This document shows, piece after piece, positions 7,224 to 14,249 of a stretch of DNA of 19,616 bases. Source of the DNA: Flavobacteriales bacterium (lineage in GTDB: Bacteria; Bacteroidota; Bacteroidia; Flavobacteriales; PHOS-HE28); contig SSGN01000186.1 of NCBI GenBank assembly GCA_008016945.1, positions 1 through 19,616 on the forward strand, in the 5' to 3' direction. Positions within the stretch are counted from its first letter, which is position 1, and each line of letters starts with the position of its first letter. The notes below the pieces were generated by a model. It ran no database searches. It saw nothing but the letters and a program-made list of their open reading frames with translations, and was not told where the DNA came from. The position numbers were made by a program, and so were the translations under genes.

Positions 7224-7259
7224 CCTTGGTGCGAAATGATCCAAAGCGACGCACCAAGG
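7224..7259. terminator. Strong hairpin between convergent genes (possible bidirectional terminator)
   Basis: CCTTGGTGCG (7224-7233) pairs perfectly with CGCACCAAGG (7250-7259), a ten-pair GC-rich stem with a 16-base loop. It lies 70 bases after the FMN reductase stop and 16 bases beyond the end of the cysteine desulfurase gene, so it could stop transcription from both sides. No T-run follows on either strand. The left arm and loop (GTGCGAAATGATCC) resemble the hairpin of the adjacent 36-bp repeat (TGCGAAAAGATCC), so the two may be parts of one element. Confidence 0.6.
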
Positions 7260-7274
7260 GTATCCGGACTTCAC

Positions 7275-8426
7275 CTACGCCTTCACCAACGAAGGCTCGA
7301 AGATGCGTTTGAGCACGCCCGCGACGTGGTCCACTTCCTCCATGGTGCTGTACCGGCTGAAGGAGAAACGGATGTTGGCGCCGGTGCGCCCCGGATAGAG
7401 GTTGGCGATCACGTGGCTGCCCTTGTTGCTGCCACTGCTGCAGGCGCTGCCTCCACTACAGGCGATGCCTTCGATGTCGAGGTTGTAGATCAGCATCTCG
7501 CTCCTGCCATCATCGGGGAAGCACATGCTGAGCACGGTGTACAAACCGTCGGGGCCGGGATCCCCGTTCACGCTCGTACCAGGGATGGTGGCCAGGATGG
7601 TTTCCCGTAACCGGTCCTTAAGGGCCTGCACGTGCCGTTGGTGGCCCTCCACATCTTCCGTGGCGATCTCCAACGCTTTGGCAAGTCCCACGATGCCGTA
7701 CAGGTTCTCGGTGCCCGCACGCATGTTGCGTTCCTGCGAGCCGCCCACGATCGCGGCTTTGATGTTGGCTCCGTTGCGCATGTAGAGGAACCCTACTCCT
7801 TTGGGGCCGTGGAACTTGTGGGCGGCGCAGGTGATGTAATCCACCGGTGTGTTGGCCAGGTCGAAGCGGTAGTGCCCCATGGTCTGCACCGTATCGCTAT
7901 GGAAGAGCGCGCCATAGCGGCGGCAAAGGCCGCCCACGGCATGCAGGTCGATCCGGGTGCCGATCTCGTTGTTGGCGTGCATCAACGATACGAGTACGCC
8001 TTGTCCCTGGGTGGTGCGCAGGAGTTCTTCGAGGTGCGCCATGTCCGGCTTACCATCGGCCTCCAACCGCACCCAGTGCACCTGGGCACTGCCCAGGGTG
8101 GCGATGTGCTCGGCCGTGTATTCCACGGCATGATGCTCGATCGGGCTGGTGATCAGGTGCTTCACGCCGAGGTCGCGGACCACCCCGTTGAGCACCATGT
8201 TATCCGCCTCGGTGCCGCCACTGGTGAAGATGATCTCGCCGGGTGCACAGTTCAGGAGGGTGGCCACGGTGCGCCGGGCCTGCTCCACCGCAGCGCGCGT
8301 CCTACGCCCGAAAGCGTGGATGGCAGAGGGGTTCCCGAAGTGTTCACGCATGTACGGTACCATGGCATCGAACACTTCCGGGGCCAGAGGGGTGGTCGCG
8401 GCGTTATCGAAATAGACCTTTCTCAT
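7275..8426 (-). CDS. Cysteine desulfurase (NifS/IscS-like class V aminotransferase)
   Basis: A 383-residue PLP enzyme that removes sulfur from L-cysteine as an enzyme-bound persulfide for Fe-S clusters, thiolated tRNA or cofactors. The start MRKVYFDNAATTPL is characteristic. PLP contacts are visible: SGGTEADN (69-76), the ring-stacking histidine in IEHHAV (His98), ANNEIG (151-156), SDTVQ (Asp178, Gln181) and the Schiff-base lysine in CAAHKFHGPKG (Lys204). The persulfide-forming cysteine is in GSACSSGS (Cys329), within a long mobile loop as in group I desulfurases. No scaffold (IscU/SufU) gene adjoins it, so assignment to a particular pathway is open. It lies 18 bases downstream of glmM on the same strand, but a perfect -7 box in that gap suggests its own promoter. 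Confidence 0.95.
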   Translation of the reverse strand: MRKVYFDNAATTPLAPEVFDAMVPYMREHFGNPSAIHAFGRRTRAAVEQARRTVATLLNCAPGEIIFTSGGTEADNMVLNGVVRDLGVKHLITSPIEHHAVEYTAEHIATLGSAQVHWVRLEADGKPDMAHLEELLRTTQGQGVLVSLMHANNEIGTRIDLHAVGGLCRRYGALFHSDTVQTMGHYRFDLANTPVDYITCAAHKFHGPKGVGFLYMRNGANIKAAIVGGSQERNMRAGTENLYGIVGLAKALEIATEDVEGHQRHVQALKDRLRETILATIPGTSVNGDPGPDGLYTVLSMCFPDDGRSEMLIYNLDIEGIACSGGSACSSGSNKGSHVIANLYPGRTGANIRFSFSRYSTMEEVDHVAGVLKRIFEPSLVKA

Positions 8427-8433
8427 CTCGTGG

Positions 8434-8441
8434 CAAAAGTA
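8434..8441 (-). promoter_or_regulatory. -7 promoter element (TACTTTTG) of the cysteine desulfurase gene
   Basis: On the minus strand these bases read TACTTTTG, an exact TAnnTTTG match, placed inside the 18-base gap between glmM and the desulfurase. Only seven bases separate it from the ATG at 8426, so the message would have almost no leader. Confidence 0.5.
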
Positions 8442-8444
8442 CCG

Positions 8445-9845
8445 TTATGCCACGGCAAGGCCGGCCACCTGGGCCAGCTCCCTCAGGATCCTGTGCGCCA
8501 GCTCGTCGGCCTGGGCCATGCTGGGCGCCTCGGCGTACACGCGGATGATGGGCTCGGTGTTGCTGCGCCGCAGATGCACCCAGGTGTTACCGAACTCGAT
8601 CCGCAGGCCGTCCACCGTGCTGTGCGGCTCGCTCCGGTATTTCTCCTGCATGGCATCCACCAAGGCCTGCACGTCCATGCCGGGTCGCAGTTCGATCTTG
8701 TTCTTGCTGATGAAGTAGTCCGGGTAGCTGCGGCGCAGTTCGAGGCAGGTCTTCCCGCTCTTGGCCAGCAGGGTGAGGAACAGGGCGATGCCCGCCAGGG
8801 CATCGCGGCCGTGGTGCAGTTCGCTCAGGATCACCCCGCCATTGCCTTCCCCCCCGATCGGCGCGTTCACCTCCTTCATCAGGCGCACCACGTTCACCTC
8901 GCCCACGGCGCTGGCATGACGCTTCCGACCGTGGCGTTCGGCGATGTCGTTGAGGGCGCGGGTGCTGCTGAGGTTGCTCACCGTATCGCCCGGGCGATGC
9001 GCCAATACATGGTCCGCACAGGCCACCAGGGTGTATTCTTCGCCGAAGAGCGAGCCATCCTCACAGACCAAGGCCAACCGGTCCACGTCGGGGTCCACGG
9101 CGATGCCCAGGTGGGCGCCGTGTTTCACCACCGTGCTGCACAGGTCGGTCAGATGTTCCGGCAAGGGTTCCGGGTTGTGCGGGAAACGCCCGTTGGGGGT
9201 GCAATGGATCTCGATCACCTCCAGTACGCCGAGTGCGGAGAGCAACGCGGGCACCGCCGTGCCACCAACGGAGTTCACCGCATCAACCACCACGCGGAAC
9301 CGGGCCTTCCGTATGGCCTCCACATCCACCAGATCGAGCGCGAGGATGGCGTCGATGTGCTTCCGTGTCCACCCCGAGATGGGGCGGACCTGGCCCAGCT
9401 GTTCCACCGGGGCGAATTCGAACCGGTCCGCTTCGGCCAGGCGCAGCACCTCAGCACCATCCTCCGAAGAGATGAACTCCCCACGGTCGTTGAGCAGCTT
9501 GAGGGCGTTCCACTGTGCGGGGTTATGACTGGCCGTGAGGATGATCCCCCCTTGTGCTCTTTCTCCCGGTACGGCCATCTCCACCGTGGGGGTGGTAGCC
9601 AGGTCCAGGTCCAGCACTTCGAAGCCCAGCCCAACGAGGGTGCCTGCCACCAGGTCACGGACCATGGGGCCGCTGATGCGGGCATCGCGGCCCAGTACGA
9701 TCCGCAGCGGCGCGTTGCCCGCGCGTTGCTTGAGGAGGGTGCCGAAGGCTGCGGTGTAGCGGACGGTGTCCACCGGGGTGAGGCCTTGGCCTGGCTGGCC
9801 ACCGATGGTGCCGCGGATGCCGGAGATGGAGCGTATCAGGGTCAT
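8445..9845 (-). CDS. glmM: Phosphoglucosamine mutase (alpha-D-phosphohexomutase family)
   Basis: A 466-residue phosphohexomutase, most likely converting glucosamine-6-phosphate to glucosamine-1-phosphate for UDP-GlcNAc, hence peptidoglycan and lipopolysaccharide. The four family loops are present in order: the phosphoserine loop TASHNP (Ser106), the metal loop DPDVDRL (Asp251, 253, 255), the sugar loop GGEGNGG (331-337) and, near the C-terminus, the phosphate-binding RRSNTEPIIRVY. The length matches GlmM. The sugar loop reads GEGNGG rather than the GEMSGH/GEQSGH of E. coli-type enzymes; archaeal and, as I recall, Bacteroidota members share this form, so a phosphoglucomutase or phosphomannomutase activity cannot be excluded. 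The start MTLIRSISGIRGT is family-typical. An exact -7 box lies 38 bases upstream. Confidence 0.9.
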   Translation of the reverse strand: MTLIRSISGIRGTIGGQPGQGLTPVDTVRYTAAFGTLLKQRAGNAPLRIVLGRDARISGPMVRDLVAGTLVGLGFEVLDLDLATTPTVEMAVPGERAQGGIILTASHNPAQWNALKLLNDRGEFISSEDGAEVLRLAEADRFEFAPVEQLGQVRPISGWTRKHIDAILALDLVDVEAIRKARFRVVVDAVNSVGGTAVPALLSALGVLEVIEIHCTPNGRFPHNPEPLPEHLTDLCSTVVKHGAHLGIAVDPDVDRLALVCEDGSLFGEEYTLVACADHVLAHRPGDTVSNLSSTRALNDIAERHGRKRHASAVGEVNVVRLMKEVNAPIGGEGNGGVILSELHHGRDALAGIALFLTLLAKSGKTCLELRRSYPDYFISKNKIELRPGMDVQALVDAMQEKYRSEPHSTVDGLRIEFGNTWVHLRRSNTEPIIRVYAEAPSMAQADELAHRILRELAQVAGLAVA

Positions 9846-9882
9846 TGGGCAGGTGCTTTTTCGGAGCGTGTTCTGAGGCCTG

Positions 9883-9890
9883 CAAAACTA
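9883..9890 (-). promoter_or_regulatory. -7 promoter element (TAGTTTTG) of glmM
   Basis: The minus strand reads TAGTTTTG, an exact TAnnTTTG match, ending 37 bases before the glmM start codon in the divergent glmM/TPR intergenic region. No convincing -33 TTG was found at the usual spacing. Confidence 0.55.
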
Positions 9891-9989
9891 TTTCGGGGAG
9901 CATGGGGAAGGCCGCTCGGATGCCCACTGCGTTCACCGGAGCCTGTTCATAACCGGATGGCCCTGGGGTCTCGTGCATGCATACTTCCC

Positions 9990-9997
9990 TACTTTTG
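9990..9997 (+). promoter_or_regulatory. -7 promoter element (TACTTTTG) of the TPR-comA-aroE gene block
   Basis: TACTTTTG is an exact TAnnTTTG match, 54 bases upstream of the TPR gene's ATG at 10052. It is the only good match ahead of the five-gene plus-strand block and so is the best candidate for its main promoter. It rules against an in-frame ATG at 9977, which precedes it. Confidence 0.6.
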
Positions 9998-10051
9998 TAC
10001 GGCAAGGCCAGTGCCTTGGCCTCTCCTTCCCGGGGAACCGGGTCGTACCAC

Positions 10052-11467
10052 ATGAGCGAAGGCCACCTACCCCACCCCGAGCGGAACGATCAGCTCCACC
10101 GTTGTGTGGAACGCTACGAAGCGATGCGCCGGCAGAACACCACGTTCTTCTTCGACGTGGAGGAGTTCGAGATCATCATCGAGCACTACCTGGAGCAGAG
10201 CGATGCGCGCCGGGCACGGGAGGTGCTGGACCTGGCCCAACGCCAGCATCCAGGCTCCGTGGACCTGATGTTCTGCGAGGTCCATGTGCTCATGGACCAG
10301 GGCAAGCTCAACCGGGCCTTGGAGGTGTTGGACGGCATCGGGAAAATGGAACCGTTCAACGAGGATGTGTACCTGCACAAAGCAAGTATCTACAGCCAGC
10401 TCCGTAACCACCGCCGCGCGGTGGAACACTATAAACGTGCGCTGGACCTTGCGGAGGAAGGTCTGGACGATATCCATTTGGACCTGGCCTTCGAGTACGA
10501 GAACCTGGAGAAGTATGAGCTGGCGCTGGGTAGCTTGAAGAGCGCGTTGGAGATCAACCCGGAGAACGAAGCCGTGCTCTACGAAATGGCGTACTGCTTC
10601 GACCTCACCGATGCCCACCAGGCCGCCGTCTCCTTCTTCCGCCAGTTCACCAACGATTACCCCTACTCCTTCGTGGCGTGGTACAACCTGGGCAATGCCT
10701 TGGCGCGGATGGAGCGGCATGAGGAGAGCATCGAGGCCCTGGACTTCTGCCTGGCCATCGAGGATCGTTTCACCTCGGCGCATTTCAGCAAGGCCCGCAA
10801 CCTGCTGATCCTTGGGCGCTATCAAGAAGCCATCGATTGCTACCAGGAGACCATTGAGTTCGATGGTGCCCAGGCCGTTACCTTCAGCTACATCGGCGAG
10901 TGCTACGAGAAGATGGAGCACTTCGAACAGGCCTTGATCCACTATGACCAGTCCATCGCGTTGGATCCCCATTGGGTGGATGCCTGGATCGGACGGGGTG
11001 TGGTGAAGGACATGCAGGGCCGACTGCCGGAAGCCATCAAGGACCTGGAGCATGCGGTGGGCCTGGTGCCGGAGCATGCCGATGGTTGGTATTTCCTGGG
11101 CAATTCATACGCAAGGGCTGAACACTTCGAAAGGGCGTTCGATGCGTATGCCCGGCTGAACAAGTTGGAGCCGGACAACGTGGATGGCTGGCTGGACCAT
11201 GCCGACCTTTTGCTGCGAACCAAAGGCCCGGATCAAGCCCTGCGCAAGCTCAGGGAGGGGTCGCAGGTGATCAAGCTTACGAGCAAGTACACCTATCGTT
11301 CGGTGAGCTACCTGCTACGCATGGGTGAGTTGCAGCAGGCCTTGGTGATGCTCGAGGATGCCCTGATGAACGACTATGCGGCTCACCCTCAACTACTGGA
11401 ACACTTTCCCGAGGCCGCCCAGATGCCACAGGTCATACACCTGTTGGAACTCTACCGTAGATCATGA
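10052..11467 (+). CDS. Tetratricopeptide repeat protein, conserved in Bacteroidota
   Basis: A 471-residue soluble protein made almost entirely of about a dozen 34-residue TPR units. Typical helix pairs are A..Y..LGNALARMERHEESIEA and AWIGRGVVKDMQGRLPEAI, with the canonical W/L-G-Y-A-P spacing. There is no signal peptide or membrane segment, so it is probably a cytosolic scaffold. The early segment NTTFFFDVEEFEIIIEHYLE is, to my recollection, a hallmark of the Bacteroidota family found next to phosphosulfolactate synthase. The ATG at 10052 is chosen because the promoter box lies upstream of it and because the longer in-frame version begins in non-conserved sequence. Its stop overlaps the start of comA in an ATGA arrangement, indicating translational coupling. 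Function unknown. Confidence 0.88.
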   Translation: MSEGHLPHPERNDQLHRCVERYEAMRRQNTTFFFDVEEFEIIIEHYLEQSDARRAREVLDLAQRQHPGSVDLMFCEVHVLMDQGKLNRALEVLDGIGKMEPFNEDVYLHKASIYSQLRNHRRAVEHYKRALDLAEEGLDDIHLDLAFEYENLEKYELALGSLKSALEINPENEAVLYEMAYCFDLTDAHQAAVSFFRQFTNDYPYSFVAWYNLGNALARMERHEESIEALDFCLAIEDRFTSAHFSKARNLLILGRYQEAIDCYQETIEFDGAQAVTFSYIGECYEKMEHFEQALIHYDQSIALDPHWVDAWIGRGVVKDMQGRLPEAIKDLEHAVGLVPEHADGWYFLGNSYARAEHFERAFDAYARLNKLEPDNVDGWLDHADLLLRTKGPDQALRKLREGSQVIKLTSKYTYRSVSYLLRMGELQQALVMLEDALMNDYAAHPQLLEHFPEAAQMPQVIHLLELYRRS

Positions 11468-12261
11468 ACTACAACCTTTCCCACATCCCCGCACGTAGTT
11501 CGAAACCGCGTGAGGATGGGGTGACCATGGTGATGGACAAAGGCCTGTCCTTGCGGCAGGCCCAGGACCTGCTCGATGCCAGCGGCCATCTGATCGACCT
11601 GATCAAACTGGGGTTCGGCACATCGTTCGTCACCCCGCGATTGAAGGAGAAGATCGCCCTGTACCAGAAGGCGGATGTCCGCGTATATCTCGGAGGTACG
11701 CTGTTCGAAGCCTTTGTGGCCCGCGGGCAGTACAAGGACTACCGGAAGCTGGTGGGATCGCTGGGCCTCGATACCGTGGAAGTGAGCGATGGCTCCATCA
11801 ATATGCCCACAAAGGAGAAGTGCAAGTACATCACGGACCTGGCCAAGGACCATCGCGTTCTCAGCGAAGTGGGGTCCAAGGAGTCCGGCATTCTCATCAG
11901 TCCTGCCAAGTGGGTGAGCATGATGCGCACCGAGCTGGATGCCGGGAGCTGGAAGGTGATCGCCGAGGCTCGGGAAAGCGGCACGGTGGGCATCTATCGT
12001 CCTAGCGGCCATGCGCACACCACGCTGGTGAACAGGATCCTGAGCAAGATCCCCGGGAAGGACATCCTGTGGGAAGCACCGATCAAATCGCAGCAGGTCT
12101 GGTTCATCAAACAGCTCGGGGCCAACGTGAACCTGGGCAATATCGCGCCCGAAGAAGTGATCCCCTTGGAGACCCTTCGCCTGGGCCTGCGCGGCGACAC
12201 GTTCTTCCAATACATGCCCGAGGAGGTGGCCGAGAAGCTGCGGCAGAAGCCCACTGAATAG
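11464..12261 (+). CDS. comA: Phosphosulfolactate synthase (ComA family)
   Basis: A 265-residue TIM-barrel enzyme of the family that adds sulfite to phosphoenolpyruvate to give (2R)-phospho-3-sulfolactate. In methanogens this is the first step of coenzyme M synthesis; in Bacillus the homologue serves sulfolactate formation. Conserved family blocks are present: KLGFGTS (48-54), YLGGTLFE (75-82), EVSDGS (106-111), SEVGSK (134-139) and IAEARESG (166-173). Full length for the family. The ATG overlaps the TPR gene's stop (ATGA), so translation is probably coupled. No coenzyme M pathway is expected in Bacteroidota and no comB/comC-like gene is in the window, so the product's use is unknown. Sulfonolipid precursor supply is one speculative idea. 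Confidence 0.92.
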   Translation: MNYNLSHIPARSSKPREDGVTMVMDKGLSLRQAQDLLDASGHLIDLIKLGFGTSFVTPRLKEKIALYQKADVRVYLGGTLFEAFVARGQYKDYRKLVGSLGLDTVEVSDGSINMPTKEKCKYITDLAKDHRVLSEVGSKESGILISPAKWVSMMRTELDAGSWKVIAEARESGTVGIYRPSGHAHTTLVNRILSKIPGKDILWEAPIKSQQVWFIKQLGANVNLGNIAPEEVIPLETLRLGLRGDTFFQYMPEEVAEKLRQKPTE

Positions 12262-12322
12262 CCCTTTTTCCCTACATCATCCGGCGAGGCTCGCCATCTT
12301 CGCGGCCCGCTCCGTTGTTCCA
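12262..12322 (+). other. 61-bp comA-rhodanese intergenic gap with small hairpin
   Basis: Contains a T-run shortly after the comA stop (12265-12269) and a small inverted repeat GGCGA-GGC-TCGCC (12283-12295). The hairpin lacks a following T-tract. No exact TAnnTTTG box is present, so the rhodanese gene is probably read from the upstream promoter. Confidence 0.35.
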
Positions 12323-12640
12323 ATGAAGGAGATCACTGCAACTGAACTCAATGCCTGGCGTGAACGTGCTGTGCCGCACCAGCTGGTGGACGTGAGGGAT
12401 CCGTACGAGGCGGAACTCTGCTCCATCGGCGGAGACCTGATCCCCATGAGCGAGGTGATCGACCGCCTCGATGAACTGCGCAAGGATATGCCGGTGGTGG
12501 TCCATTGCCGCAGTGGGAACCGCTCCGTGGCGGTGATCCACGCCCTTTCATCGCGCTATGGCTTCAACAACCTCGTGAACCTTGCCGGCGGTATCATGGC
12601 TTTCCGGAACGAGGTGGATCACGATCTTCAATGCGATTGA
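12323..12640 (+). CDS. Single-domain rhodanese-like sulfurtransferase
   Basis: A 105-residue cytosolic rhodanese domain similar to GlpE/PspE-type proteins. It starts MKEITATELNAWRER and has the conserved LVDVRDPYEAEL segment (21-32). The active-site loop HCRSGNRS (61-68) carries the catalytic Cys62, which would hold a persulfide. The C-terminal NLAGGIMAFRNEVD matches the end of the family fold. Rhodaneses transfer sulfane sulfur to thiophilic acceptors. Here it lies between the sulfite-using ComA homologue and a DedA protein, so a sulfur-related role is plausible but not shown. The stop codon is ten bases before the DedA start, so the two are likely cotranscribed. Confidence 0.9.
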   Translation: MKEITATELNAWRERAVPHQLVDVRDPYEAELCSIGGDLIPMSEVIDRLDELRKDMPVVVHCRSGNRSVAVIHALSSRYGFNNLVNLAGGIMAFRNEVDHDLQCD

Positions 12641-12650
12641 CCCTCCCCCT

Positions 12651-13322
12651 ATGGAACTGATCCAGGAATTCTGGCATTTCATCACGCACCTCAACGAGTC
12701 GTTGCCGGCCTTCATCGCCGAGCATGGCCACATGGTGTATCTGCTCCTGTTCGCCATCATCTTCGTGGAGACCGGGCTGGTGGTGATGCCCTTCCTTCCG
12801 GGCGACTCCCTGCTCTTCGTGGCGGGGTCCCTCGCCGCACGCGCCGATACGGACCTGTCCCTCGGGGGGCTCATCGCACTGCTGATCGTGGCCGCCATCC
12901 TGGGCGATAACGTGAACTACTGGGTGGGGCGGTTCTTCGGCGACCGTGTCCTGAGCTGGAAGCTTTTCGGACGCCCGCTGGTGCGTCCCAAGGACCTGGA
13001 GCGGACCCATGCGTACTTCGAGAAGTACGGCCCGCGCACCATCGTGATCGCCCGGTTCGTGCCCATCGTGCGCACTTTGGCTCCCTTTGCGGCGGGTGTG
13101 GGGCACATGGACTACCGCCGGAGCTTCACACCGTACAACATCGTGGGGGCCGTGGTGTGGATCGTGCTCCTCACCGTGGCCGGTTATCTCTTCGGTCAGC
13201 ACCCCTTCGTGCAGCGCCATTACGAATCCGTGATCCTCGGCATCGTCTTCATCAGCGTACTGCCCATGGTGATCGAATTCCTCCGGATCAAATTCGGCCG
13301 AGGCAATAGTCCGGCCGCTTAA
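12651..13322 (+). CDS. DedA family inner-membrane protein
   Basis: A 223-residue integral membrane protein of the DedA/VTT family, involved in lipid-carrier flipping and membrane homeostasis in characterised members. Family motifs are visible: VETGLVVMPFLPGDSLLFVAG (39-59, including Glu40 and Asp52), GDNVNYWVGR (85-94) and the re-entrant-loop motif ARFVPIVRTLAPFAAG (134-149) with its two arginines (135 and 141). Several hydrophobic segments follow to the C-terminus. An in-frame extension begins at 12582, but it overlaps the rhodanese gene and adds no recognisable sequence, so the ATG at 12651 is used. It sits where, from memory, many relatives carry a DUF368 membrane protein between comA and aroE. 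Confidence 0.92.
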   Translation: MELIQEFWHFITHLNESLPAFIAEHGHMVYLLLFAIIFVETGLVVMPFLPGDSLLFVAGSLAARADTDLSLGGLIALLIVAAILGDNVNYWVGRFFGDRVLSWKLFGRPLVRPKDLERTHAYFEKYGPRTIVIARFVPIVRTLAPFAAGVGHMDYRRSFTPYNIVGAVVWIVLLTVAGYLFGQHPFVQRHYESVILGIVFISVLPMVIEFLRIKFGRGNSPAA

Positions 13323-13336
13323 GCGTTGGTGCGGAC

Positions 13337-14068
13337 GTGATCAGGTACGGGCTTATCGGTCGGCAGTTGGCGCATTCCTTCAGCCGTTCCTATTTCTCGT
13401 CGAAGTTCGAGCAGGAGGGCCGTACGGATCATCGCTACGATCTGTTCGAACTGGACCACATCGGAGCCCTCCCCCAGTTGTTGACCAGCACTCCGGGGCT
13501 TCGTGGATTGAACGTGACCATCCCGTACAAGCAGGAGGTGATACCCTTTCTGGACCAGCTTTCGCCAACGGCCTCGGCCGTCGGCGCGGTCAATACCATC
13601 GACCTGCGCGGCGGTATGCGCATCGGACACAACACGGATGTGGAGGGATTCCGGGCCACCTTGATGCCACTGATCGGCGATGATCGCCCTCGGGCCTTGG
13701 TCCTGGGCAGCGGTGGCGCCAGCCGGGCCGTGATCTTCGTGTTGCGCGGATCGGGCATCAAGTTCAGGGTGGTGAGCCGAAGCCGCGATACCGGCGACCT
13801 CACCTGGGACATGCTCGATCCCACCCTCGTGGCGGTGTGTCCGCTGATCATCAATACCACACCGCTGGGCATGTTCCCTCAGGTGGATACCATGCCTGCG
13901 TTGCCCATGCAGGCCGTCGGCTCCAAGCATCTGTTGGTGGATCTGGTCTACAATCCACACCAGACCCGATTCTTGTCGGAGGGAGCGGCAAGGGGTGCGC
14001 GTTGTGTGAATGGCTTGGGCATGCTGCACGCCCAGGCCGAAGCGGCCTGGAGGATCTGGAACACCTGA
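13337..14068 (+). CDS. aroE: Shikimate dehydrogenase (NADP+)
   Basis: A 243-residue enzyme reducing 3-dehydroshikimate to shikimate in the aromatic amino-acid pathway. It begins with GTG at 13337; the protein then reads MIRYGLIGRQLAHSFS, containing the substrate-binding serines. Catalytic residues are in place: Lys65 in NVTIPYKQEV and Asp101 in HNTDVEGF. The nucleotide-binding loop is LGSGGASRAV (123-132), and INTTPLGM is present at about 175-182. The protein is slightly shorter than E. coli AroE (272), mainly in the Rossmann domain, as I recall for Bacteroidota members. It starts 14 bases after the DedA stop, so it is part of the same transcript. Its stop is nine bases from the stop of a convergent small gene. 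Confidence 0.95.
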   Translation: MIRYGLIGRQLAHSFSRSYFSSKFEQEGRTDHRYDLFELDHIGALPQLLTSTPGLRGLNVTIPYKQEVIPFLDQLSPTASAVGAVNTIDLRGGMRIGHNTDVEGFRATLMPLIGDDRPRALVLGSGGASRAVIFVLRGSGIKFRVVSRSRDTGDLTWDMLDPTLVAVCPLIINTTPLGMFPQVDTMPALPMQAVGSKHLLVDLVYNPHQTRFLSEGAARGARCVNGLGMLHAQAEAAWRIWNT

Positions 14069-14077
14069 GCCGACACC

Positions 14078-14239
14078 TCAGCGCGAACAGCCACGCACCA
14101 CCATCACCACCACGCAGAACAGGAACACGAACACCGAGATCCGGTTGATGCCGTGCATGGTCCGGAGGCTCATGTTCGGGTGGGCCTTCCGGAACAGGGT
14201 GGCCGGGTTCAGGTAATGGAGGAGCCGTTCCCAGAACAT
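14078..14239 (-). CDS. Small single-pass membrane protein (resembles DUF6728-type Bacteroidota proteins)
   Basis: A 53-residue protein: an amphipathic start (MFWERLLHYLNPATLF), a basic stretch, MHGINRIS (28-35), then one transmembrane helix (about 36-49, VFVFLFCVVVMVV) and a short tail. The HGINRIS-plus-helix pattern resembles a small conserved Bacteroidota family that I recall as DUF6728; the family number is from memory. A longer form from 14299 overlaps the upstream lipoprotein gene, so the ATG at 14239 is preferred. It is ten bases downstream of the lipoprotein gene and likely cotranscribed. Function unknown. Confidence 0.6.
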   Translation of the reverse strand: MFWERLLHYLNPATLFRKAHPNMSLRTMHGINRISVFVFLFCVVVMVVRGCSR

Positions 14240-14249
14240 GCCGTGGAGA

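Noticed and set aside
7632..10055. Very long plus-strand open frame (about 800 codons) opposite the cysteine desulfurase and glmM
   Set aside because: It is antisense to two confidently identified enzymes, its composition is rich in His, Gly and Arg as expected from GC-rich antisense frames, and it has no recognisable domain.
11464..12640. A complete coenzyme M biosynthesis cluster
   Set aside because: Only the comA homologue is present; no comB, comC, comD or comE-like gene is nearby.
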